25,437 nucleotides of DNA, taken from JANSWP01 sp041941305 (GTDB taxonomy: Bacteria > Bacteroidota > Bacteroidia > Chitinophagales > Saprospiraceae). Below the pieces are notes generated by a model. The model worked only from the letters and a program-made list of their open reading frames with translations, did not search any database and had not been told where the DNA came from. The stretch lies in the NCBI GenBank assembly GCA_041941305.1, contig JBGTQJ010000093.1, positions 1 to 25,437 of the forward strand. The letters are read 5' to 3'. The translations under genes and the position numbers were made by a program. Every line of letters starts with the position of its first letter. The stretch's first letter is position 1. This document shows positions 1-6,794 of this stretch, piece after piece.

Positions 1-5
1 TGGGG

Positions 6-46
6 TCAATCTTTCTGTCGGTTTTTCCGGCTCAATCTTTCTGTCG
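6..46. repeat. Tandem pair of a 15-bp repeat near the left edge
   Basis: TCAATCTTTCTGTCG occurs at 6-20 and again at 32-46, a 26-bp period. The rest of 1-275 shows no convincing gene. It holds the motif AATACTCGGC at 76-85 followed by AGC and CTATGC; the same core lies at the tip of the MITE at 24374-24537, so 1-275 may contain a decayed relative. CTCCCTTTGGGA at 56-67 also resembles the arm at 8245-8256. Confidence 0.5.
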
Positions 47-275
47 CATGACAGACTCCCTTTGGGACGGGAAAAAATACTCGGCGTAGCGCTGCTATGC
101 AATCCCATCCGCAAGCGGTTCACTTCGTTGAAAAGATTTTGGAAATCTTTTCTGTTGTACATCACTGCGTTCATGTTTTTTTCATCGCCTTGATTCAAAA
201 TAATCTAATTAAATTTGTCGAATCTATTTTTTAAATGATCCTAAAATAATAAGTGCATTAGGGTTTTATCCTTTG

Positions 276-309
276 AGGGCGAGTCGTTTTTACAACTCGC
301 CCTTTTTTA
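276..309 (+). terminator. Rho-independent terminator-like hairpin
   Basis: A perfect 9-bp stem, AGGGCGAGT (276-284) with ACTCGCCCT (295-303), closes a 10-nt loop and is followed at once by a T-run. Whatever it terminates lies upstream, where I see no gene. It ends just before the recombinase remnant begins, so it is not part of that gene. Confidence 0.65.
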
Positions 310-311
310 TT

Positions 312-527
312 TTCCAAGCACTCAAAGAAATCACAAAAGTTTGTGAGATTGATGTAAATCTAACCTTTTATGTGGCAAGGCATCCAATGGCAATTTCCCT
401 TAAAAGCAAGCTAGCCTCCACAGATGTTATTAGGGAAGTTATGGGGCATCAGGATATTAGGACTACTCAAATCTATCTTGCGAAGTTTGGTAGTGAGGTG
501 ATTAATGAGGTTGGGAAGTTGTTGTAA
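312..527 (+). pseudogene. C-terminal remnant of a tyrosine recombinase/integrase
   Basis: About 71 codons match the last part of the catalytic domain of Bacteroidetes phage-type integrases. Visible are LTFYVARH (the conserved Arg-His box; Tyr stands where many relatives have the first His), GHQDIRTTQIYL (the GH box and the catalytic Tyr) and a typical short tail after YL. The N-terminal arm, the core-binding domain and the first catalytic Arg are missing. The codons before position 312 come from a terminator hairpin, and no ATG starts the frame (TTG at 273 lies inside the hairpin). It is therefore a truncated, probably inactive remnant of an integrated element. No att site could be identified. 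Confidence 0.7.
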
Positions 528-660
528 GAAAACTTTTTAAAATCGGAAAAAACACTATTCTTAGTTTCGGCTTATTTATTGAATTGTTGCCAATAATTTG
601 AAAATCTTGTGTGAATCAATCAAAAAATTATCAATAACAAATTTCAAATAGAAAAATTAA

Positions 661-1083
661 ACTGGGTTTACTTTTTATTTCTTAAAAGCGGAAAGAATAG
701 GAGAGCCATGTGGATTGTCTGTTGATCATGCAACTCAAGATGGGACCGCTACTATTGGAGATGATGACTATGTGAGTAGCAGTGGAACACAGTATTGGCC
801 AACAGGTGGTTCTAATATTAGATTTTCAATTTATAGAGCCAAAAAAGATGCTGTCGCCGAATCGGACGAATATTTTGAAGGCAAATTGAGCAATGCCAGC
901 CCTGGTGTAATTATTACAGATGACATAGTTATGGCAACTTTACTCAATGATGATGGAGCGAGTATTGTTCAAAATCAAGAAGCTGGAGGTATTGGTATTC
1001 AACATGATTTTCAAACACAGGAGATTGAAATTTGTGATGGAAAAGACAATGATGGAGATGGGATGATTGATGAGGGATTGTAA
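661..1083 (+). pseudogene. Fragment of a surface protein: Calx-beta domain plus MopE-like motif
   Basis: The reading frame is open from 661, right after a TAA, to a TAA at 1081, with no ATG at its head; the first usable start is TTG at 715. The text LSVDHATQDGTATIGDDDY, then a gap, then ESDEYFEGKLSNAS is the signature of a Calx-beta domain, a calcium-binding beta-sandwich common in secreted adhesins. At the end ICDGKDNDGDGMIDEGL matches the MopE-type metal-binding motif (consensus CDGxDNDCDGxxDEG), here with Gly in place of the inner Cys. The frame continues after the stop at 1081 into the L-domain-like and sorting-domain part at 1105-1584, so both pieces look like one gene. The N-terminus, including any signal peptide, is missing. 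Confidence 0.6.
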
Positions 1084-1104
1084 GCTGAAATTAAGAAAGG
1101 GGAT

Positions 1105-1584
1105 GTGAGCTTAAGAAGCCAATCTGAAGTAAATGCCTTTGCACCTTGTGTAGCTGTCATTCATGGAAATCTCAATATTGAAGGAGAAGATATTTATGAC
1201 CTGGATCCATTGAATAACTTACAGGGTGTGACTGGCAATATTTCAATTAAAGCCAATCTGGGATATGAAATTGCTTGGTTGGAAGATTTGCAAATTTTTG
1301 GCAAAATCAATGTTGAGCCATTTGAAATTACAAATGAAACCATCGACTCATCCATCAGAGCATATCCCAACCCTGCTTCTAATAATCTGAATATTCAATT
1401 GCACGACCAATTCCTAAATGCAGAAATACAAATCCATGATGCATACGGAAAGCTGATATGGAGCCAGAATATTGAATCAGTAGAACGCTTTACAATTGAA
1501 ACTGAAAAATGGAACAGGGGAGTTTACTGGCTGTCTGTGAAGACAGAAACAGGAAGTGAAACCTTAAAATTAATGATACTCTAA
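1105..1584 (+). pseudogene. C-terminal part of a T9SS-secreted surface protein
   Basis: The 159-residue frame from GTG 1105 starts with SLRSQSEVNAF, a spaced Cys and GNLNIEG, which resembles the first strand and turns of receptor L-domain-like repeats that follow MopE motifs in Bacteroidetes surface proteins. Residues ~84-159 are a type A T9SS sorting domain: AYPNPASNNLNIQL, then IHDAYGKLIW, WNRGVYWLSVKT and a final KLMIL. In the family this tail directs outer-membrane translocation and is then cleaved. There is no signal peptide of its own, and the frame equals that of 661-1083 with only the TAA at 1081 and seven codons between. I read it as the end of a broken gene, not as an independent protein. 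Confidence 0.65.
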
Positions 1585-1787
1585 AAGAGAAACATCGGCT
1601 AAGATTTAGGGATTTTACGGTCAACTTAATCCTTGGTTTGAGGTGGCACTTTCTTCACAATATCGGAGAAAATAATGTCACCTTGAAACGGATTTTAATT
1701 TGACTTCTCATTTATAATTGTAAACGACCCCTCCACACTATGATTAAGGCCTGTTGGCCAAAAGAGCCTATTGATGGAGGAATTTGG

Positions 1788-1830
1788 AATCCGGGCATCA
1801 GTTTTCTGATTTGCCTGGATTCGTTTTTTT
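1788..1830 (+). terminator. Strong rho-independent terminator
   Basis: AATCCGGGCA (1788-1797) pairs with TGCCTGGATT (1812-1821) with one G-U pair; TCAG/CTGA extends the stem inward, and seven Ts follow at 1824-1830. It lies ~200 bp after the sorting-domain stop and probably ends that transcript. Nothing coding was found in 1585-1787. Confidence 0.75.
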
Positions 1831-1909
1831 CTAACATTGGAATAGGGGTCTAAAAGGTAGGAGACTCTTCAAAAGCTCGAAGCGCTTGGATAACTATGCT
1901 TTTAAAGAA

Positions 1910-2413
1910 TTAATTACTTTCCTCAGGTATCGACTGCCACAACACATTCATGATGTACCATTTCCCACCCAGTTTTGCCAAATGAAAATAATCGATTCCC
2001 CATTCTGCAGTTAATTTTGCAGAGGCAGTTCTATCCAGTACATCATAGATTTCGATCTTTTTGGGAGAATCAGCAGTGACGCGTTTGCCAGATTTATTCC
2101 AGGAAGCGGCCAAACTTACTAATTGCTCGTAAGTCATGTCCAAATTGTCCCGATAGCTTTCTTTTTTGGAATTATACCAATAGCCGCGCTTGCGCATTTC
2201 CGGATGAACACTTCTTTCAATTCTCGTAGAATCCACCAGATATAAACCTTCTACATAATCCAAAATCGCTTCTTCAACGCCTTTTTGGTCTTCTTTAGAG
2301 ATGTCGATAGATGCCTTGCTTGTAGCATTGTTTAAATTGTCAGAATAGAAATAGCCGATAGTAAGGGCAGAAAGGAAAACAACAGTGCTAAATTGTAAAA
2401 AAGAAATCTTCAT
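1910..2413 (-). CDS. Secreted or periplasmic NTF2/lumazine-binding-like protein
   Basis: 167 residues. Residues 1-21 (basic start, then a hydrophobic run TVVFLSALTIGYF) form a signal peptide or anchor. Residues ~42-165 fit the SnoaL/NTF2-like fold of the putative lumazine-binding group (Pfam Lumazine_bd_2): the helix EEAILDYVEGLYLVDSTRIE, then SVHPEMRKRGYWY, MTYEQLVSLAASWN and the strands TASAKLTAEWGIDYFHLAK and KWYIMNVLWQ. Members are small cone-shaped pocket proteins; most have no proven reaction, so I give none. ATG at 2413 is chosen because the signal peptide follows directly. It lies 142 bp downstream of the TetR gene on the same strand and may be a separate unit. Confidence 0.7.
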   Translation of the reverse strand: MKISFLQFSTVVFLSALTIGYFYSDNLNNATSKASIDISKEDQKGVEEAILDYVEGLYLVDSTRIERSVHPEMRKRGYWYNSKKESYRDNLDMTYEQLVSLAASWNKSGKRVTADSPKKIEIYDVLDRTASAKLTAEWGIDYFHLAKLGGKWYIMNVLWQSIPEESN

Positions 2414-2555
2414 AATGACAAAATTTGTGGGTGATGAAATATGGTTAATGAATATTGTGAATTAAGGGTTGACTTAATTTCTTGAGGACGAGGTGTTGAA
2501 AGGAGGAATTTTCAAAATGACTCCTTTCTGAACGCTTCAAAATCAGGCTTTTATT

Positions 2556-3140
2556 TTATTTGTCCAAAACACTCAAACCAACTTCTATGGTTTTTCTCAA
2601 GGCTTCCGGATTTTGATCGAGTTTGCCAATGACTTTTAATCCACTAATGAAAGTGAAAAGATAAGTAGCTAAGTCTTTGGTAATCAAATGATCCGGGAAT
2701 TCTCCATTCTCTTTCCCTCTTTGCAAAACAACAGAAATTATTTCTTCAAACAGCCTTTTATTATTTATCAATTCAGCAAGCATATGCTGATGATTTGGCA
2801 AATATTCAGTCGTACAATTGACTACAAAACAGCCTTTCCGCTCGTCATCATCAATAGAATCTTGCATAGACTTTAGGAAAAGGGCTATCAAGCCTTCTTT
2901 TGCAGAAGGATAAGCCTCAAAATGATGAATCAGCCCTTTAATATTGTGTTTTTGATATGCCTGAAAAGCTGCCTCGTACAATTCATTTTTGCCTCCAAAT
3001 GTATCGTACAGGCTGGCGCGATTGATACCAAGATGATCGACCAGGTTTTGAATAGAAGTGGCATGAAAACCTTGTTTCCAAAATAATGCTTTGGCTTTTT
3101 CAAGCACTTGCTCCTTGTCAAATTGTTTGGTACGCGCCAT
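2556..3140 (-). CDS. TetR/AcrR family transcriptional repressor
   Basis: 194 residues, normal for the family. The N-terminal DNA-binding domain spans residues ~5-60: FDKEQVLEKAKALFWKQGF, then TSIQNLVDHLGINRASLYDTF as the helix-turn-helix, and GGKNELYEAAFQAY as the helix that links to the ligand domain. The C-terminal part (~65-194) is helical and variable, as usual for effector binding and dimerisation; it includes GCFVVNCTTEY, typical of the subfamily close to YxaF/LmrA-type and AcrR-like regulators of Bacteroidetes. The SDR gene upstream on the same strand carries two palindromes of TetR type in front of it, so this protein probably represses that gene and perhaps itself by read-through. 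The ligand is unknown. Confidence 0.88.
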   Translation of the reverse strand: MARTKQFDKEQVLEKAKALFWKQGFHATSIQNLVDHLGINRASLYDTFGGKNELYEAAFQAYQKHNIKGLIHHFEAYPSAKEGLIALFLKSMQDSIDDDERKGCFVVNCTTEYLPNHQHMLAELINNKRLFEEIISVVLQRGKENGEFPDHLITKDLATYLFTFISGLKVIGKLDQNPEALRKTIEVGLSVLDK

Positions 3141-3188
3141 GGAGTTTTTTCAAATTCTTTTTGGCTGTATCATAAGTCATGATCTGCG

Positions 3189-3266
3189 AAATCTTAAAGA
3201 TTTAGCAAATTGCGGCTCCATGAAAAAGATTTGCTGCAACAAGTTGCAGCGCTGTTATAAGACAGC
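3189..3266 (-). repeat. Cluster of short hairpins in the tetR leader
   Basis: Three stems sit side by side: AAATCTT/AAGATTT at 3189-3203, GCTGCAAC-AA-GTTGCAGC at 3233-3250 and GCTGT/ACAGC at 3251-3266. In addition AGCAAAT (3204-3210) can pair with ATTTGCT (3229-3235), which competes with the second stem. On the minus strand this is the untranslated leader of the TetR gene. Function unknown; it could also be a decayed mobile palindrome. Confidence 0.45.
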
Positions 3267-3300
3267 ATAATGCTTTAAAATGGATAGCTGTATCCCAAAG

Positions 3301-3329
3301 ATATGCGGAATTTTCAAAATTCCGCATAT
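3301..3329 (-). terminator. Perfect 14-bp hairpin after the SDR gene
   Basis: ATATGCGGAATTTT (3301-3314) and AAAATTCCGCATAT (3316-3329) are exact reverse complements around one base. It starts 16 bp past the SDR stop in the direction of transcription, so it probably stabilises or ends the SDR messenger. The T-run after it on the minus strand is weak, so some read-through into the TetR gene is likely. Confidence 0.5.
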
Positions 3330-3345
3330 TAAAACAAGGCACACT

Positions 3346-4095
3346 TTACACTTGGGCAAAACCACCATCTACAGGAATTTCTGCCCCTGTAATGAATGAT
3401 GAATCATCAGAAGCCAGAAAAAGTGCGGTAGTGGCTACTTCCGTTCCTTTGCCAAATCTGGCAAGAGGAACCATAGATGGAAAACTGCTCGCCATTTGAT
3501 TAATTTGTTCCTGAGAAACATTGTGTTTCCCATAAATTGGTGTGTCAATAGGACCTGGAGCGATTGAATTCACACGAATATTTTTTGCTCCAAATTCCGC
3601 TGCAAGAGTTTTCGTCAATGAGCGAAGGGCTGCTTTACTGGAAGCATACGCTGCCATGCCAGGGAATCCTTTTACATTTACGACCGAAGTATTGAAAATG
3701 ACGCTGGCACCTTCATTCAAGGATTCAGCAGCTTCATTGACTGTGAAAAGAGGTCCTTTCACGTTGACATTATGTACTTCATCGTAAATAGATTCGGTCA
3801 GTTGTCCAATCCCTTCTAAACGGAAAATTCCCGCATTTAGAAATAAGATGTCAATTTTTCCAAAGGTTTCCACTGTCCTTTGAACGAGTTGCTTGCTATC
3901 CGAAATATTGGAGGCTTCGGCTGGGACGAGTAGATAATCACCATTTAGTTGGTTTTCAATGGCGTTTAATTTTTCTTGTGAGCGTCCTGTCAACACTACT
4001 TTGGCTCCTGCTTCCAGGAAAAGTTTGGCGGTGTCTAAGCCCATGCCGCTGGTGGCTCCGGTCACGATGGCAACTTTGCCAGTCAATTTACCCAT
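3346..4095 (-). CDS. Short-chain dehydrogenase/reductase (SDR)
   Basis: 249 residues, the length of classical SDRs. The Rossmann nucleotide-binding motif TGATSGMG lies at residues 12-19, the structural NAG at 88-90, the catalytic Ser at ~137 (NTSVVN), and Tyr150 and Lys154 in the YASSK motif; PGPIDTP at ~180-186 and DGGFAQV at the C-terminus are also typical. TGR at 36-38 after the second strand suggests NADP(H) preference. The family reduces or oxidises alcohol and carbonyl groups; the substrate cannot be read from sequence. Two palindromes 33-47 and 65-79 bp upstream of the ATG, together with a TetR gene downstream on the same strand, point to a repressor-controlled detoxification-type unit. 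Confidence 0.9.
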   Translation of the reverse strand: MGKLTGKVAIVTGATSGMGLDTAKLFLEAGAKVVLTGRSQEKLNAIENQLNGDYLLVPAEASNISDSKQLVQRTVETFGKIDILFLNAGIFRLEGIGQLTESIYDEVHNVNVKGPLFTVNEAAESLNEGASVIFNTSVVNVKGFPGMAAYASSKAALRSLTKTLAAEFGAKNIRVNSIAPGPIDTPIYGKHNVSQEQINQMASSFPSMVPLARFGKGTEVATTALFLASDDSSFITGAEIPVDGGFAQV

Positions 4096-4127
4096 TTTGT
4101 CAAATTTTTTAGTTTAAAATTATTTTT

Positions 4128-4142
4128 GGAACGTTCGTTCTA
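4128..4142. promoter_or_regulatory. TetR-type operator, proximal copy
   Basis: GGAACGTTCGTTCTA contains the palindrome GAACG-TT-CGTTC (4129-4140). Its outer flanks match the second copy in inverted orientation. It lies between the SDR start codon at 4095 and the upstream copy. Confidence 0.75.
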
Positions 4143-4159
4143 AAAAGAAAGAACTATAT

Positions 4160-4174
4160 TAGAACGATCGTTCC
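4160..4174. promoter_or_regulatory. TetR-type operator, distal copy
   Basis: TAGAACGATCGTTCC contains GAACG-AT-CGTTC (4162-4173). Its reverse complement equals the proximal box at 14 of 15 positions. Centre-to-centre spacing is 33 bp, about three helical turns, so two dimers would bind the same face of the DNA. No clear promoter match was found around the boxes. Confidence 0.75.
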
Positions 4175-4400
4175 AAATAAAAGTTTGACTGAGTTGAAAA
4201 AAATTTGCTTATTTTTTGAGCTTATTAAACAATTGCTTGAAAATCAGGTTAGTAGCATTATGAATGGAATAAAAAAATATTTTAAAAAGCATCCTGAAGT
4301 AATGTTGTATATGCTTTTGTTTTGAAAGGAAATTTTTCTTTAAAAGGGCAAGCTCTTAATAAATGCGACGGATTTGGAATATGGGATGCGGAAATAAGGA

Positions 4401-4485
4401 TAAGTTTAAGATTAAGTCTAAGTCTAAGTATATGGACTACTAAGCCATTGATTTATACTTAATCTTATACTTAAACTTACACTTA
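4401..4485. repeat. Inverted repeat built from TAAG-containing hexamers
   Basis: The left arm from 4401 runs TAAGTT-TAAGAT-TAAGTC-TAAGTC-TAAGTA. The right arm at 4458-4480 is the reverse complement of the same series, TAAGTTTAAG then ATTAAGT, with one extra hexamer (TATAAG) inside. The structure abuts the stop codon of the aldo/keto reductase (4483-4485). The remainder of 4175-4400 is AT-rich with no gene seen. Confidence 0.6.
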
Positions 4486-5526
4486 AGATAAGTGAGGATT
4501 TTTATTTCCCTCGATCTGATGCACCATATCTCCATAAATCATTTTTTGGGCACCAGCTCTCAATACAAAATCGTGAGGAAAACCTAGCTCAATGGCAGTC
4601 GCCTCATCCAGGTGATGCATGACTTTTTCTGGAATAATTACATCCACTGCTCCAATATTATCTTTCAGTTGATGCAATTTTCGGGCGCCGATGATAGGAA
4701 TGATCCCCTTTGCCAAAATCCAGGCAAGGGAAAGTTGTGCAGGGCTAATTTCCAGTTTTTTGGCTTCTTCCACTACTACATCAACAATCGCAAAATTTTT
4801 GTCATTAAAGCGATAGGTACTTGTGCCTTCCATCCTTCCACCGCTACCTTCACCTTTCTTGTTTTGATATTTTCCCGTCAATAAACCGGCACTTAGTGGA
4901 GACCAGGCTACTGTTCCAATTCCCAATTCGGCTGCCATTGGCAAGAGGTCTCGTTCAGGGCTGCGCTCGGTAAGATTGTATTCCAATTGAGATCCAATAA
5001 AGGGAGTCCAACCGCTGTATTCTGCAATAGTATTGGCACGAGCGGTTATCCATGCTGGTGCATCTGAAATTCCAAGATAGAGGACTTTCCCCTGCCGAAC
5101 CAAATCATCCAAAGCGCGCATCATTTCTTCTATTGGCGTCAAATAATCATAAGCATGGACCCACAATAAATCAATGTAAGGGGTATTCAATCTTTTCAAA
5201 CTAGCTTCTACAGACTGAACCAGGTTTTTACGATGATTTCCAGAACGATTGGGGTCTTTGGTTGTATTGCTTAGGGTGTATTTAGTGGCTAAGACGATAT
5301 AATCCCTTTCGACTTGAATGAATTCGCCAAGCAGTCTTTCGCTACTGCCTTCTGTATAGACATCTGCTGTGTCAATAAAATTACCTCCCGCATCCAGAAA
5401 AGTATCAAAAATCTGTTTACTGACCTCTTTGCTAGAGCCCCAGCCCCAGTCTTCTCCAAAAGTCATAGTGCCAAGGCAAAGAGGGGAAACTCGCAAACCG
5501 GATTTTCCGAATAATTGGTATTTCAT
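4483..5526 (-). CDS. Aldo/keto reductase
   Basis: 347 residues, a TIM-barrel NADPH-dependent oxidoreductase. The catalytic tetrad is visible: Asp52 and Tyr57 in FIDTADVY, Lys82 in LATKYTL and His124 in LLWVHAYD. LCLGTMTFG near the N-terminus and the RxGKVLYLGISD-type strand at ~148-157 are usual for the group that includes YajO/Tas-like and potassium-channel-beta-like members. IIPIIGARKLHQLKDN at ~276-291 is the cofactor phosphate loop. Substrates of these enzymes are small aldehydes and ketones; the true one is not readable. The gene stands alone on the minus strand, 145 bp downstream of the TPR gene and 387 bp from the SDR gene. Confidence 0.9.
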   Translation of the reverse strand: MKYQLFGKSGLRVSPLCLGTMTFGEDWGWGSSKEVSKQIFDTFLDAGGNFIDTADVYTEGSSERLLGEFIQVERDYIVLATKYTLSNTTKDPNRSGNHRKNLVQSVEASLKRLNTPYIDLLWVHAYDYLTPIEEMMRALDDLVRQGKVLYLGISDAPAWITARANTIAEYSGWTPFIGSQLEYNLTERSPERDLLPMAAELGIGTVAWSPLSAGLLTGKYQNKKGEGSGGRMEGTSTYRFNDKNFAIVDVVVEEAKKLEISPAQLSLAWILAKGIIPIIGARKLHQLKDNIGAVDVIIPEKVMHHLDEATAIELGFPHDFVLRAGAQKMIYGDMVHQIEGNKNPHLS

Positions 5527-5671
5527 AATCTGTTTTTTAGAATAATTGAATAATGATTTGGAAATTATTCGATTGTTGCCTTTTCAACAACACAGTGATT
5601 AAGAATTGGTTGTATAAAAAGTAAAGTGTATTTGACTTTTCAAGCCAGCTCTTTTCTCTTCAAGAGCTAAT

Positions 5672-6259
5672 TCAGCTTATTTCATAGTCTGAAAAATTAC
5701 TGTTCAAAAATCCCTCAAAAGCAGGGTGCATTCTTGTGTAAGCAAGCATATCGTGATTGAGAATGCTTTCTGTATCCTGCAATTTATTTTCAACTGCTTT
5801 TTTCAGATTTTCAAAACTTTCCCTGGGTTTTTCCTGAATAGAATATGCACAAGCCATATGAAAATAGATCTCGGGATCTTCAGCATCCACATTCAATGCA
5901 TTTTTCAATTCTTCAAGTGCTCCTTTAATATCATATTCCTGTAGTTTAACAATTCCCCTTTTTTTAGCTTTATTTTTTGGCTTACGAGGCATGGTTCCAT
6001 AAGCAACAATCACATTCTCATGTACCACTTTTCCGTTTCTCCGAAGGTCAATTAAAACCTGCAAATTCATGTCTAATTTGGTGGTCAATACATAGTTCAC
6101 TTTTTCTCCATCTTCTATCAGCGAAAAGGGATGATGAGTCCCCGTAATGGAAGATTTCTTTGAAACAATTTGACCTTGAACTATGACCGTTTCTTCTCCA
6201 AGCCAGTTATTGTGAAATTCTATTGTTGTATCTCCAGTTGTGAGTTTTAGATATTGCAT
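5672..6259 (-). CDS. Small TPR-containing protein of unknown function
   Basis: 195 residues. Residues ~1-90 look like a beta-rich domain that I do not recognise (short strands, for example TTIEFHNNWLGEETVIVQGQ and VNYVLTTKLDMNLQVLIDLRR). A basic linker PRKPKNKAKKRG (~91-102) follows, then a TPR-like helical part at ~105-160: GALEELKNALNVDAEDPEIYFHMACAYSIQ and SFENLKKAVENKLQD. The end MLAYTRMHPAFEGFLNS is typical of terminal TPR caps. There is no signal peptide, so it is probably cytoplasmic and binds a partner. It is transcribed away from the thioredoxin-like gene; the operator at 6325-6339 lies in the shared 123-bp interval and might affect both. Confidence 0.6.
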   Translation of the reverse strand: MQYLKLTTGDTTIEFHNNWLGEETVIVQGQIVSKKSSITGTHHPFSLIEDGEKVNYVLTTKLDMNLQVLIDLRRNGKVVHENVIVAYGTMPRKPKNKAKKRGIVKLQEYDIKGALEELKNALNVDAEDPEIYFHMACAYSIQEKPRESFENLKKAVENKLQDTESILNHDMLAYTRMHPAFEGFLNSNFSDYEIS

Positions 6260-6316
6260 GGCGAAAATTAAAGAAAATCTTGATAAGATGATTTTTAAAA
6301 AAAAGAACTAAAAAAA

Positions 6317-6347
6317 TTGATTTAGTTAGTAATGCTAACTAAATTTG
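6317..6347 (+). promoter_or_regulatory. Bacteroidetes-type promoter P1 of the thioredoxin-like gene
   Basis: A -33 TTG (6317-6319) and a -7 TAAATTTG (6340-6347, perfect match to TAnnTTTG) are separated by 20 bp. Transcription would start near 6353, about 30 bp before ATG 6383. The spacer is occupied by an operator-like palindrome (6325-6339), which suggests repression by steric block. Confidence 0.75.
6325..6339. promoter_or_regulatory. MarR-type operator copy 1
   Basis: GTTAGTAATGCTAAC is a dyad GTTAG-N5-CTAAC; the palindrome reaches TTTAGTTAG/CTAACTAAA (6321-6343). The identical 15-mer recurs in reverse orientation at 6636-6650 and as a 13-bp core at 6664-6676. A MarR-like remnant lies 456 bp downstream, so a MarR-type protein is the likely binder (inference). 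Confidence 0.7.
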
Positions 6348-6382
6348 CACTCTTCATTATTTTCTAACCAAAAATAGCTTTT

Positions 6383-6616
6383 ATGAGTAAATCAATTTTT
6401 TATCACGCAGGCTGTTCCGTTTGTATCAGCGCTGAACAAGACATCATTAATTTAGTAGGTTCTGAAAATGTAGATGTGATTCATTTGGGAGAAAAAAGAT
6501 CTCAAATTGAAGCTGCAGAAAGTGCAGGTGTTCAATCTGTCCCAGCTTTGGTGACACCAAATGGCAATGTATTGCATATCAATTTTGGAGCCTCCATGGC
6601 TGATGTGAAAGGATAA
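6383..6616 (+). CDS. Small thioredoxin/glutaredoxin-like protein
   Basis: 77 residues. After a first strand SIFYHAG comes the redox motif CSVC (Cys11, Cys14), and VQSVPALV places the cis-proline of the thioredoxin fold at Pro54; NGNVLHINFG supplies the last strands. It is shorter than thioredoxin (~105) and near the size of glutaredoxins (~80), and it lacks the WCGPC motif, so the redox partner is unclear. It has no signal peptide and is probably cytoplasmic. Two regulated promoters bracket the gene and carry the same operator, which suggests a response to oxidants or electrophiles through a MarR-type sensor. The start at 6383 fits P1 with a ~30-nt leader. Confidence 0.75.
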   Translation: MSKSIFYHAGCSVCISAEQDIINLVGSENVDVIHLGEKRSQIEAAESAGVQSVPALVTPNGNVLHINFGASMADVKG

Positions 6617-6635
6617 CTATTTTTTATCCAAAGTA

Positions 6636-6650
6636 GTTAGCATTACTAAC
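6636..6650. promoter_or_regulatory. MarR-type operator copy 2 (inverted)
   Basis: GTTAGCATTACTAAC is the exact reverse complement of copy 1. It lies directly upstream of the -33 TTG (6651-6653) of promoter P2. Confidence 0.7.
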
Positions 6651-6681
6651 TTGAATTAATTAATTAGTAATGCTAAGTTTG
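6651..6681 (+). promoter_or_regulatory. Bacteroidetes-type promoter P2 with operator copy 3
   Basis: TTG at 6651-6653, 20 bp, then TAAGTTTG at 6674-6681: the same build as P1. The operator core TTAG-TAATG-CTAA (6664-6676) fills the spacer and overlaps the -7 box. P2 points at the MarR remnant, so it once was probably its autoregulated promoter. Confidence 0.7.
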
Positions 6682-6791
6682 CCTGTCAGGTATCATCTGG
6701 TATGTGTTTAGCACGTAAAATTCTTGTGCGCAGCTTGCTGCGCCCTTTCTAGCACGCTAAATGAATACATCATCTGACAGGCAATTTTTTT
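6679..6791 (+). mobile_element. MITE-like palindrome that also forms a terminator
   Basis: Perfect 11-bp terminal inverted repeats, TTGCCTGTCAG (6679-6689) and CTGACAGGCAA (6774-6784), bound 106 bp. The interior continues imperfectly palindromic (GTTTAGCACG against CGCTAAAT) up to a tight tip GCGCAGC-TT-GCTGCGC (6728-6743). A run of seven Ts (6785-6791) follows, so RNA from P2 or from the thioredoxin-like gene would meet a strong terminator here. No target duplication could be recognised, so its mobile nature is inference. Confidence 0.5.
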
Positions 6792-6794
6792 GAA

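Noticed and set aside
1741..1830. Riboswitch before a lost gene
   Set aside because: The hairpin with T-run is fully explained as a terminator, and no known aptamer consensus was recognised upstream.
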